Source of the DNA: Oscillospiraceae bacterium | Lineage (GTDB): Bacteria > Bacillota > Clostridia > Oscillospirales > Oscillospiraceae | DNA length: 64,000 nucleotides | Direction: 5' to 3' | NCBI GenBank assembly: GCA_015067495.1 | Contig: SVMI01000001.1 | Coordinates: forward strand, 186,001 to 250,000 | Shown here: positions 8,977 to 16,304 of the stretch, piece after piece | Position numbering within the stretch: position 1 is the stretch's first letter | Layout: every line of letters starts with the position of its first letter | Position numbers and translations under genes: made by a program | Notes under the pieces: model-generated | Database searches by the model: none | Seen by the model: only the letters and a program-made list of their open reading frames with translations | What the model was told of the DNA's origin: nothing

Positions 8977-10206
8977 TTATTCCTCCGTATTTTTGTAGCG
9001 GTCAGGATCGTAGGCACGACCCTTGCAGTAGGGACGATCCGCGATGCCGGAAAGGGGCTTCTTTGTCTCCACCGCTTCCTCCACCTCGATGCCTCTCTTG
9101 GCGTCGTATTCGCGCTTTGCGGCAGCTCTTGCCGCCTCGTCTGCCTGCTGCTGCTGTTTTTGCAGCTTCTTCTTACTGGTGTTTTCGGTGATGCCGTCGG
9201 GGTTGGCGGCGCGGCGCTCAGCGCGCTGGCGCTCCTTTTCCTCCTCCAAAGCATCCTTTTCAAGTGCCTTCTTCAGACGCTCGGCGTCCTCTGCGTCGTA
9301 AGCCTTACGCAGCTTCTTGGTCAGGATCAGATCCTCCACCGTGCGGACGATACCGCCGACGAACCAGTAAAGGCTGAGTGCTGCAGGGACGGTGAAGCCG
9401 ATCCAAAGGCTCATGATGGGCATCATCCACATCATCATCTTGCCGGTCTGAGCGGAGTCTGCCTTCTTGGCAGCTTCCTTGTCCTGCAGACCGTTCTTGT
9501 CGGTGATGAGGGAGTTGTTGGATCTCTGATTCAGCAGCGTCTGCAGGATCTGGCTGCCGGCGGAGATCAGGGGGATCAGCAGTGCGCCGATGTGCGCCCA
9601 ATCCCATGCCCAAAGCTTGGAATCAAAAATGTTGAACTGGGGAATACCGCCCAGATCGATGCCGATAAAGCCGGCATTCAGACCGGTCAGAGTGTGCTCG
9701 GAAATTTCGGGCAGTGCTTCCTTTACAAGGTCAGCATACTGACCGATGTTGGAAATGGCGATGATCTGCTCGTAGTAAGCGCCGGTGGTGAACAGGTCGG
9801 GGTTTGCGCCCTTGATCACCTCGATGATCTTACTGGCGGTCTCTGCGCTCTCGTGGAACATATAAACGATGGGCTCACGCACCACGGAGTACAGAGGAAT
9901 GAGAATCAGCAGCGGAACAAGGCTCCACAGACAGCCACCGCAGCCCATGGACGCGCCCTCTTCCTGCTGAAGCTGCTGGATTGCCTCCTGCTGCTTCTGC
10001 TGGTCATTTGCGTATTTTTCCTTGATGGCCTGAATTCTGGGCTGAAGACGGGTCATCTTCATCATGCTCTTCTTGGACTTGATGGTGATGGGCAGCAGCA
10101 CCAGCTGCACGAGAACGGCAAAGAGGATCAGCGAGATGCCGTAGTTACCGGTAAAGCGGTACAGATAGTCCAGAAGATAACCAAAGGGGATAGTGATAAA
10201 ATCCAT
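8977..10206 (-). CDS. yidC: YidC/Oxa1 membrane protein insertase
   Basis: YidC inserts and folds membrane proteins, alone or with SecYEG. The 409-residue protein has the Gram-positive five-helix arrangement. The first helix, near residues 20-40, precedes the cytoplasmic hairpin (KSKKSMMKMTRLQPRIQ), followed by the conserved core around LWSLVPLLILIPLY. The segment GCGGCLWS replaces the usual SGCLP-like motif. The C-terminal tail (about 300-409) is long, highly charged and coiled-coil-like, a feature thought to help ribosome binding. Unlike many Firmicutes SpoIIIJ proteins, no lipoprotein signal is seen at the N-terminus. It sits between yidD and jag. Confidence 0.95.
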   Translation of the reverse strand: MDFITIPFGYLLDYLYRFTGNYGISLILFAVLVQLVLLPITIKSKKSMMKMTRLQPRIQAIKEKYANDQQKQQEAIQQLQQEEGASMGCGGCLWSLVPLLILIPLYSVVREPIVYMFHESAETASKIIEVIKGANPDLFTTGAYYEQIIAISNIGQYADLVKEALPEISEHTLTGLNAGFIGIDLGGIPQFNIFDSKLWAWDWAHIGALLIPLISAGSQILQTLLNQRSNNSLITDKNGLQDKEAAKKADSAQTGKMMMWMMPIMSLWIGFTVPAALSLYWFVGGIVRTVEDLILTKKLRKAYDAEDAERLKKALEKDALEEEKERQRAERRAANPDGITENTSKKKLQKQQQQADEAARAAAKREYDAKRGIEVEEAVETKKPLSGIADRPYCKGRAYDPDRYKNTEE

Positions 10207-10227
10207 TGATCAAAAACTCCTTACGGA

Positions 10228-10440
10228 TCATGGTACGGGGTCATAGAAGCTGCCCTTGTAGAAGGGATTGCAGCGCAGCAGCCGCTTGAAAGCAAGCCAG
10301 CCGCCCTTCATGGCACCGTATTTGTTGATTGCTTCAAAAGCATAAGCGGAGCAGGTGGGTCGGAAGCGACAGGACGGGGGCGTCAGGGGAGAAATTTGTG
10401 TCTGATAGAATCGGATGAGGGCGAGAAAGATCTTTTTCAT
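10228..10440 (-). CDS. yidD: Membrane protein insertion efficiency factor YidD
   Basis: YidD is a small membrane-associated protein that improves YidC-dependent insertion. This 70-residue protein matches the family closely: an amphipathic N-terminus ([11 protein letters not shown]) and the conserved cysteine block [11 protein letters not shown] followed by [17 protein letters not shown]. Its ATG overlaps the rnpA stop by 4 bp (ATGA), so translation is coupled. It is in the conserved order rnpA-yidD-yidC-jag. Confidence 0.97.
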   Translation of the reverse strand: MKKIFLALIRFYQTQISPLTPPSCRFRPTCSAYAFEAINKYGAMKGGWLAFKRLLRCNPFYKGSFYDPVP

Positions 10441-10781
10441 TGGGGTTGTTCTCCCAAGATCCCTGCTTTTTCGGCAAGGGAGAGGTATGCCTTGACCAGC
10501 ATCGGGAACGGCGCGTCAACGCTTTTGCTCCGTGCCACCACCACGATGTCAAAGCCCGGCTTAAAGAGTGCCTCATTCAGGCGGTAGACCTCACGAAGCC
10601 GGCGACGGGCGCGGTTTCTCACCACAGCACCGCCCAGCTTTTTGCTGACGGTGATGCCGACCCGGTTGCGGTCGGAGTGGTTCGGACGGGCATAAAGCAC
10701 CAGATGGCTGTTTGCCACACCCTTGGTCTTGTACAGCCGGCGGAAAATGTGATTCAGTTTCAGTGCACCGGAAAATTTCAT
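10437..10781 (-). CDS. rnpA: Ribonuclease P protein component
   Basis: RnpA is the basic protein cofactor of RNase P, which matures tRNA 5' ends. The 114-residue protein contains the signature [14 protein letters not shown] and the N-terminal [15 protein letters not shown]. The ATG at 10781 is chosen because it gives the family N-terminus and has GAGGGA upstream. The open frame continues 5' only into dispersed repeat copy d. It overlaps yidD by 4 bp. Confidence 0.96.
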   Translation of the reverse strand: MKFSGALKLNHIFRRLYKTKGVANSHLVLYARPNHSDRNRVGITVSKKLGGAVVRNRARRRLREVYRLNEALFKPGFDIVVVARSKSVDAPFPMLVKAYLSLAEKAGILGEQPQ

Positions 10782-10814
10782 AACGATCCCTCGAAAATCC
10801 CCTGTTTCTCTACT

Positions 10815-10924
10815 TGTCATTGTGAGGAGCCCTTTGGGCGACGTGGCAATCTCCTGCCACAGCCTGCCGACTTGCCACATGATACCGGGAGATCGCCACG
10901 GGTCTTGCGACCCTCGCGATGACA
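10815..10924. repeat. Dispersed palindromic repeat, family 1, copy d
   Basis: TGTCATTGTGAGG / CCTCGCGATGACA ends with inner GTGGCAATCTCC / GGAGATCGCCAC. It sits inside the otherwise conserved rpmH-rnpA spacer. Confidence 0.85.
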
Positions 10925-10972
10925 TGGTCTTGCGTGGCATGTCCTATCGAAAAATCTCCTATAAACAGGGGA

Positions 10973-11000
10973 AGCGGGGCGAATGATCCTTCGCCCCGCT
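10973..11000 (-). terminator. Hairpin between rpmH and rnpA
   Basis: An 11-bp stem AGCGGGGCGAA / TTCGCCCCGCT (10973-10983, 10990-11000) with a 6-nt loop, 50 bp past rpmH. There is no long U-tract. It could be a weak terminator or processing site that lowers rnpA relative to rpmH expression. Confidence 0.5.
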
Positions 11001-11048
11001 TATAGCTCCCGTTTCGCATAGAGCGATTAACCTGCTATTGTCACCTGA

Positions 11049-11183
11049 TCAGGCAGACAGAATCTTGCGGCCTCTTGCACGGCGGCGGGCCAGAACCTTA
11101 CGACCGTTGGCAGTAGCCATTCTCTGACGGAAACCGTGAACCTTGGAACGATGACGCTTGGTGGGCTGATAGGTACGCTTCAT
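11049..11183 (-). CDS. rpmH: 50S ribosomal protein L34
   Basis: A 44-residue, very basic protein beginning [18 protein letters not shown] and ending ARGRKILSA, the canonical L34 sequence. AGGAGGTGTATCGTCA precedes the ATG. It heads the rpmH-rnpA-yidD-yidC-jag block behind a consensus promoter. In most Firmicutes this block is divergent from dnaA; here both point the same way and are 7 kb apart. Confidence 0.98.
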   Translation of the reverse strand: MKRTYQPTKRHRSKVHGFRQRMATANGRKVLARRRARGRKILSA

Positions 11184-11276
11184 TGACGATACACCTCCTG
11201 TTAATCACTTTTTATGCTCGACAGTCTTTTTGACCGCAGCAACACAAATTCAGACCATATTTGGTCATGCTATGGT

Positions 11277-11305
11277 ATTATAGCCGAAAAAATCAATAAG
11301 GTCAA
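11277..11305 (-). promoter_or_regulatory. rpmH promoter
   Basis: Minus strand: -35 TTGACC (11300-11305), 17-bp spacer, perfect -10 TATAAT (11277-11282). A short inverted repeat GACCA/TGGTC (11253-11266) lies just downstream in the leader. Confidence 0.9.
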
Positions 11306-11367
11306 CTACTTTTTTTACGTTTTTTGCATTTTCTGTGGGATTTTTGAGAAAATGCACAGTTAAAACT

Positions 11368-11486
11368 GTAGGGGAGGTGTTTCGCCTCCCGCGGGACGGG
11401 AAACCCATTCCCTACAGATTTTAGGAATATGGTCGCCCCTACGGGGTCTATTGTTATTGTAGGGCGGGAGCAAGCACCCGCCCTAC
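11368..11486. repeat. Family 2 palindromic repeats, two copies
   Basis: Copy one: GTAGGGGAGG ... CCATTCCCTAC (11368-11415). Copy two: a compact hairpin GTAGGGCGGG / CCCGCCCTAC (11459-11486). They fill the rpmH-rsmG gap; nothing else was recognised there. Confidence 0.75.
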
Positions 11487-11530
11487 GATTTATGAACAGT
11501 TTACGCGGCGTCGAAGGCGCCGTCCCCTAC

Positions 11531-11562
11531 AATAAAACTGCCCGCCTTTTTGGGCGGGCAGG
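11531..11562 (-). terminator. Terminator downstream of rsmG
   Basis: Minus strand stem CTGCCCGCC / GGCGGGCAG around a T-rich (A-rich in the RNA) loop, followed by TTTTATT. It lies just past the rsmG stop. Confidence 0.8.
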
Positions 11563-11568
11563 TATGTA

Positions 11569-12264
11569 TCACAGCGGTGCTTGTTTGATTTTTGCAAAGC
11601 GGCGGGGGTATGCAGGGGGTGTGGGGGTGACCTTTTTCAGCACGATCACGGAGTGCATCGCGCCGTCAATGTCAAATTCTTCCACCTTTTCCAGCTGCAA
11701 GCCCAGCTTTTTGATGGCATTTTTGGCTTCCGACAGCTCCTCCCGGGCGGCAGAACCCTTTAGTGCTACCACATGACCGCCCACCTTCACATAGGGCGCG
11801 GTCAGCTCCAGCAGGATGTTCAGCCGCGCAACAGCCCGGCTAGTGGCAACGTCAAACTGCTCCCGGCATTTACTGACCTCTTCCTCAGCCCGGGCGGTGA
11901 CGCACTTGGCGGTGATGCCCAGCTCCGGCAGCACGTTCTCCAGCCATTTCATCCGCTTGCCCAGCGAGTCCAGCAGGGTCACTTTTGTATCGGGGCAGGC
12001 AATCGCCAGCGGCACACCGGGGAAACCTGCGCCGCAGCCCACGTCGATGAGGCTCTTTCCCTTCAGCTCCACGGCGGCGCAGACCGTCAGGGAGTCCAGA
12101 AGGTGCAACTTTGCCACGGCGGTATCCTCTGTGATGCCGGTCAGGTTCATCACTTCGTTTTGCTTGACCATGGCGCGCCCAAAGGCGCACAGCTTCGCTT
12201 CCACGTCTTCGGAAAGGGTCAGACCCAGCCCGGGCAGACCTTCGTGCAGGGTTTTCTGCATCAT
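11569..12264 (-). CDS. rsmG: 16S rRNA (guanine527-N7)-methyltransferase RsmG
   Basis: RsmG (GidB) methylates N7 of G527 in 16S rRNA using S-adenosylmethionine. The 231-residue protein has the Rossmann SAM-binding motif DVGCGAGFPGVPLAI, the upstream LTGITEDTAVAKLHLLDSL region and the conserved TSRAVARLNILLEL. Its start overlaps the end of the DUF3810 gene by 4 bp, so it is probably co-transcribed with it. The gene commonly lies near the origin in bacteria, consistent with its position here. Confidence 0.95.
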   Translation of the reverse strand: MMQKTLHEGLPGLGLTLSEDVEAKLCAFGRAMVKQNEVMNLTGITEDTAVAKLHLLDSLTVCAAVELKGKSLIDVGCGAGFPGVPLAIACPDTKVTLLDSLGKRMKWLENVLPELGITAKCVTARAEEEVSKCREQFDVATSRAVARLNILLELTAPYVKVGGHVVALKGSAAREELSEAKNAIKKLGLQLEKVEEFDIDGAMHSVIVLKKVTPTPPAYPRRFAKIKQAPL

Positions 12265-13436
12265 CCGCCCATCACCTCTTCTGTGAAGACGTCTTCCTTG
12301 TCCAGCGGATCGAATTTGTCCTCGGTCACCTCGTCCTCATGCTCCGGCAGATAGATCTCCTGCAGATACCAGCTGATCAGCAGATCGGTGACCTCGCCGT
12401 AGGAGCGCACACCGCTGGAGTCGCCGCTTGCCTGAATGTAGGCATCGTTGACGGAGCTTGCCAGCTTCGAAGCATCCGCGTCCTGAACAGACAGCAGGTA
12501 GGCGCGGTAATGCTCAATGTCGCCCCGCAGGGCATCGTTCATGCCTTCGTAGATGCGGTTGGCAGCCGCTGCCGCGGTGGAGGTGGACATGGATGCAAGG
12601 GCATTGTAGCAATAGCGGAATGCCATGAAATAGCCGGAATACTGATAGGCGGGATCGGAATTTGCGGTGGAAGCGAGGAAGGCTGCCAGATTGGCATCCC
12701 GTTCCGGGGCGATACACATACGGTGCGCCATCTCGTGACAGATGGTGAAGGGCAGGGATACGGTGGGGATCTGGGGATTGACCGCAGCCTCACCGGTCAG
12801 GGGCATGGTCATGCCGGAGATGCCCATGGAGGTGTACATATCCGCCCAGCCCAGCTGCTTCACCGGCACAGTCGAGCCGGCAAAGACCGCAAGGTTCTTT
12901 TCGTAGACCAGCCTTTGGAAGCCGTCACCCCCCAGCGCGGCAGCCTCTTCAAAGGTGCCGGTGTCCACCCTGCCGGAGGCATTTCTGGGTACATTCAGCG
13001 CACTTTCGTTTGCCTTGTCCCGGAAATAGGTGGTGGCGTTGATCAGGTCGGTGGTGGTGATGTCAGGCTCTACGGTGAGCCGGATGTCCTCGGAAAGGGG
13101 GCTGCTGTACTGGTTCAAGCCGTAGATGCCGGTATGGGCGCACCACAGCAGGCACACCACGGAAAGCACCCAGCCCAGCCACTGGAACACGTTCCACTTC
13201 AGCACGATCATCACGACGATGGACGCGATGAACGCGACCACCAGCACGATCGCCAGCACCTGCCACAGACAGTAGGCGGCATCAGCGGTCCAGCCGGCGA
13301 GGAAGTCCTGGATCAGGCGGGAGATATAAGGATAGATCATGTCCACCAGTGCCACATGGGAAGCGGCAAACTCCGTCAGTCCCCAAGCCAGCAGCGCAAA
13401 GGCGGCGGCGACCAAAAATCCGCGCAAATATTTCAA
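12261..13436 (-). CDS. DUF3810-type membrane metalloprotease-like protein
   Basis: The 391-residue protein has three N-terminal membrane helices (about residues 5-25, 60-85 and 90-110). An extracytoplasmic domain follows, with a zinc-protease-like HExxH motif in FTICHEMAHRMCIAPERDA and a downstream acidic residue, as in DUF3810 proteins. It is predicted to be a membrane-bound peptidase; no substrate is known. The start is taken as TTG at 13436 because AAAGGAGG lies 8 bp upstream and the hydrophobic N-terminus begins there; an ATG at 13499 lacks a good ribosome site. The 3' end overlaps rsmG. Confidence 0.75.
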   Translation of the reverse strand: MKYLRGFLVAAAFALLAWGLTEFAASHVALVDMIYPYISRLIQDFLAGWTADAAYCLWQVLAIVLVVAFIASIVVMIVLKWNVFQWLGWVLSVVCLLWCAHTGIYGLNQYSSPLSEDIRLTVEPDITTTDLINATTYFRDKANESALNVPRNASGRVDTGTFEEAAALGGDGFQRLVYEKNLAVFAGSTVPVKQLGWADMYTSMGISGMTMPLTGEAAVNPQIPTVSLPFTICHEMAHRMCIAPERDANLAAFLASTANSDPAYQYSGYFMAFRYCYNALASMSTSTAAAAANRIYEGMNDALRGDIEHYRAYLLSVQDADASKLASSVNDAYIQASGDSSGVRSYGEVTDLLISWYLQEIYLPEHEDEVTEDKFDPLDKEDVFTEEVMGG

Positions 13437-13578
13437 AGGAAGACCCTCCTTTAACGGAAAATGAAATGGGCATAAAACCACGTATACATAGTATAGCACA
13501 CTTTTTGCCGCTTGTCTGCATCTATTTTATGAATTTTTATTTTGGGCGTTCCCTACACGCACAATGTTTCGGATTTTT

Positions 13579-13795
13579 GTGTCATCGCGAGGACAAAGTC
13601 CGTGGCGATCTCCCGGTAAAGTCTTCCGAATTTGTCATTCCGAGCATAGTCGAGGAATCTACGCACTTACAATGACATTGCATTAAAATCAGTGCGAAAA
13701 TCCTTCGACTCCGTTTCACTCCGCTCAGGATGACGGAGTTTCGGAAGATTGGCGCAGGAGATTGCCACGTCGCCTGTCGGCTCCTCGCAATGACA
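13579..13795. repeat. Family 1 repeat, copy e, split by a second repeat
   Basis: The outer arms (TGTCATCGCGAGG near 13580; CTCGCAATGACA at 13795) are family 1. The centre (about 13633-13735) is a different inverted-repeat element with ends TTGTCATTCCGAGC and GCTCAGGATGACGG. The bases flanking the insert (TCTTCCGAA / TTCGGAAGA) pair, so it appears to sit in the loop of the original hairpin. Confidence 0.8.
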
Positions 13796-13819
13796 TGGAA
13801 TTTTGTTACATCTCCTATC

Positions 13820-13963
13820 GTAGGGCGGGTGCTTGCTCCCGCCATCGGAATATCCGACCTCGATGGGCGGATATTCCGCAGTTGTTCCGTCGTGGTATTT
13901 GCGCCTTGCGGCGCGATATTTTGCATTTGCAAAATATCCGGCGGCAGCAAGCAGCCGCCCTAC
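13820..13963. repeat. Family 2 palindromic repeat, long copy
   Basis: Ends GTAGGGCGGGTGCTTGCTCC and GCAGCCGCCCTAC enclose smaller internal inverted repeats (for example ATATTTTGCA/TGCAAAATAT). A short further fragment (GTAGGGGCATGC) follows at about 13980. With copy e this accounts for most of the 0.7-kb gap between the DUF3810 gene and the DnaA boxes. Confidence 0.75.
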
Positions 13964-14085
13964 GGATACAATTCAAATGTAGGGGCATGCATTGCACGTC
14001 CGCAAGAGAAGCATTTTGTGACGTAACATCAGGTTTACATAAGTGGTGAAAAATCCGTCGAACGGTTGCATCGGCGGCAAGGGAG

Positions 14086-14115
14086 TTTTCCACATTATCC
14101 ACAACCTTTTCCACA
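14086..14115 (+). other. Second DnaA-box cluster
   Basis: Three boxes in one orientation within 30 bp: TTTTCCACA (14086-14094), the perfect consensus TTATCCACA (14095-14103) and TTTTCCACA (14107-14115). No AT-rich tract or TAG trinucleotides adjoin it. It could be a second origin half, an initiator-titrating site or a relic of the ancestral origin position. Confidence 0.75.
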
Positions 14116-14127
14116 GGACGGGGTGTG

Positions 14128-14159
14128 AAAAACCCATGCAAATCAAGGATTTGCATGGG
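14128..14159 (-). terminator. Terminator downstream of the acyl-ACP thioesterase
   Basis: Perfect 12-bp stem CCCATGCAAATC / GATTTGCATGGG with a 3-nt loop (14133-14159), followed on the minus strand by TTTTT. It ends immediately beside the DnaA-box cluster. Confidence 0.85.
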
Positions 14160-14212
14160 CAGGACTGTTGAAATCTCCTTTTGCGAAAAAAACGAAAAAA
14201 CCGTCGATTGGT

Positions 14213-14968
14213 TTACAGAACACCACTTTGCAGCTCCAGCTTCGCCGAAAAAACGCGGCTGTGACCGCTTGCTTCGGCGTTTTCGGAGCGCACCGCTTCG
14301 ACACTCAGCACCGCGCCTTCGGAAAGCTCCCAGTGGAGGTCAAGTGTCTCTCCCTCGCGAATTTCCGACAGATAACACAGGGCAAATTCCCGGATGGTGT
14401 GGTGTTCGTGGAAGGCACTGGGCAGCAGATCGTCCACCCAGTCAAGATAGCGGCAGTTGTTCATGTGACCGTTCACGTCCAGATCGGTGTAGCGCACAGT
14501 CCGCGTTGTCACCTCCTGCATTTCCCGGGGCATCATAGAGCCGGGGACGGTCAGCTCGCAGCCCCGGAGCATGCCCGAGACCTCCACGCCGCTCTTGCCG
14601 GGCAGCACCATGGCGCGGGTCTTTTCATCCATCAGCACCCAAAGGCTGATGCAGCGGAACACCTCGTTGCCTGCCTCGTCGTAGGCGATGGTGGAGCGGG
14701 GGTAGGCGGTGCGGGTGGTGGGCATGGGCCATGTTTCCACACGGATATGCTCGCCGGCATGGGGAAGTCTGGTGATCTGCACCCGATGGCGCAGCACCGC
14801 CCAGAAAAGACCGCGCCGGATCAGCTGCGCCCGGTCTGTACCCAGCAGGGCACTGTGATCCCCCGCCACCTCCTGCAGATAGCGAAGCAGATAGCTTGCC
14901 TTCAGCCGGTCGAACCGATCGGTGGCATCGGGGGATATTTCAAAGGTTTTGGAATAAAGCGCTTCCAT
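14213..14968 (-). CDS. Acyl-ACP thioesterase family protein
   Basis: Bacterial homologues of plant FatA/FatB hydrolyse acyl-ACP to free fatty acids and set lipid chain length. The 251-residue protein has the double hot-dog arrangement. The first half carries LKASYLLRYLQEVAGDH and RRGLFWAVLRHRVQI; the second carries the conserved DLDVNGHMNNCRYLDW motif with the catalytic Asn/His region. It is cytoplasmic. It is a single gene between the DnaA-box cluster and the htrA operon, separated from htrA by a family 2 hairpin. AAAGAGGTAACCC precedes the ATG. Confidence 0.9.
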   Translation of the reverse strand: MEALYSKTFEISPDATDRFDRLKASYLLRYLQEVAGDHSALLGTDRAQLIRRGLFWAVLRHRVQITRLPHAGEHIRVETWPMPTTRTAYPRSTIAYDEAGNEVFRCISLWVLMDEKTRAMVLPGKSGVEVSGMLRGCELTVPGSMMPREMQEVTTRTVRYTDLDVNGHMNNCRYLDWVDDLLPSAFHEHHTIREFALCYLSEIREGETLDLHWELSEGAVLSVEAVRSENAEASGHSRVFSAKLELQSGVL

Positions 14969-14998
14969 GGGTTACCTCTTTCTGTTGCGTTTCCTATT

Positions 14999-15026
14999 GC
15001 AGGGCGGGAGCAAGCACCCGCCCTGC
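14999..15026. repeat. Family 2 hairpin between htrA and the thioesterase gene
   Basis: GCAGGGCGGG / CCCGCCCTGC with GTAGGG changed to GCAGGG on both arms, a compensatory change that keeps pairing. It may also act as the 3' hairpin of the htrA operon. Confidence 0.7.
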
Positions 15027-15052
15027 GATCTATCGGTTGTTTGTAATTTGAA

Positions 15053-16282
15053 TTATTTCCCTGCTTCGGTCAGGGTGATGGTGGTGGTATATTGACTGCC
15101 GCTGCGGTAGAAGGTCAGGGTGACGGTGTCGCCTGCCTGATGCTGATAAAGGGCGGCATTCAGCTCATCCTCGCTGGTGACCCGCACCCCATCGATCTGC
15201 AGCAGGATATCCCGGGTGGAAATGACGCTGTCTGCCGGTGCTTGGGTGATATAAAGACCGGCGGGCAGTCTTCTGAATTGCTGATTGAAAAGGGATACCC
15301 ATTCGCCGTCAAGGGGCAGTGCCGGTCTGCCGGACACATAGCCCTGCCGGATCAGCTGATCCACGATCTCCTTGACGGTGACGGACGGAATGGCAAAGCC
15401 CAGACCTTCCACACCTGCCGAGTCGGAAAATGCGCCGATCTTCATGGTGTTGATGCCGATGACCTGCCCGTAGCAGTTGATCAGCGGACCGCCGGAGTTG
15501 CCGGAATTCAGTGCCGCGTTGGTCTGAATGAGGGTGACCGTCCTGCCGTTGAGGTTCATGTCCCGGTTGATGGCGGAGATGATGCCGTCGGTCATAGTAC
15601 CCCGCAGCTCCACGCCCAGAGGATCGCCGATGGCAGCCACCGCGTCGCCCACCTTCAGCTGGGAGGAGTCGCCAAATTCTGCCGGCGTCAGATCATTGGC
15701 ATTGACGTACAAAACCGCAAGATCCGACACTGTATCCATACCCACCAGCTGCGCGCTGAGGGTGCGTCCGTCGGTGAGCAGGACGCTGATGGAGACCGCG
15801 TCCTCGATCACGTGGGCGTTGGTGACCAGATAGCCGTCCGCTGTCAGCACCACGCCCGTGCCGCTGGAGCTTCCGCCGGGAAGAGCGCAGGAAATGGAAA
15901 CCACAGAGGGGATGTTCTTGGCATAGATCTCCTGCAGACCCAGTCCGCCCTCTTGGGGAATATTCAGAACGGAGTCAGGTGACGGCTTGATCTGCACCGA
16001 GACATCGCCTGTGGGAACAGTGACGGAGTCGGAGGGATCCGTCGCCCCTTGGGAAACAACGGTGGGATCAAAGGGGGTGAAATTGACCGCGTCGTTGCTG
16101 TCTGCTGACAGCTGTACCCGAATCCGCAAAATGCCCAGCGCGGAAAGCGTTCCGATCAGCGCGATGCCCAAAATCAGCACCAGCGCGATCAGACCTGCGC
16201 GGCTTTTTGGCGGCTGGGTAGAGCCGGTTTGATAATAGTGATCATCCCACGGCTCGGGGGAGGATTTTTTGCGATTGTCCAT
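15053..16282 (-). CDS. HtrA/DegP-like membrane serine protease with PDZ domain
   Basis: This family degrades or refolds damaged extracytoplasmic proteins. The 409-residue protein has a cytoplasmic N-terminus, one membrane helix (about residues 29-53), a Ser/Thr/Pro-rich spacer, a trypsin-like domain with triad His157 (TNAHV), Asp187 (SDLAV) and Ser263 (GNSGGP), and a C-terminal PDZ domain (about 320-405) with DILLQIDGVRV. It is third in a regulator-kinase-protease operon, starting 22 bp after the kinase stop. That arrangement recalls the CssRS-HtrA surface-stress module of Bacillus. Confidence 0.92.
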   Translation of the reverse strand: MDNRKKSSPEPWDDHYYQTGSTQPPKSRAGLIALVLILGIALIGTLSALGILRIRVQLSADSNDAVNFTPFDPTVVSQGATDPSDSVTVPTGDVSVQIKPSPDSVLNIPQEGGLGLQEIYAKNIPSVVSISCALPGGSSSGTGVVLTADGYLVTNAHVIEDAVSISVLLTDGRTLSAQLVGMDTVSDLAVLYVNANDLTPAEFGDSSQLKVGDAVAAIGDPLGVELRGTMTDGIISAINRDMNLNGRTVTLIQTNAALNSGNSGGPLINCYGQVIGINTMKIGAFSDSAGVEGLGFAIPSVTVKEIVDQLIRQGYVSGRPALPLDGEWVSLFNQQFRRLPAGLYITQAPADSVISTRDILLQIDGVRVTSEDELNAALYQHQAGDTVTLTFYRSGSQYTTTITLTEAGK

Positions 16283-16304
16283 AAAATGACCTCTTGAAAT
16301 GAGA

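Noticed and set aside
13582-13950. Leftward 122-residue frame
   Set aside because: It lies entirely in nested dispersed repeats and has no ribosome site or family match.
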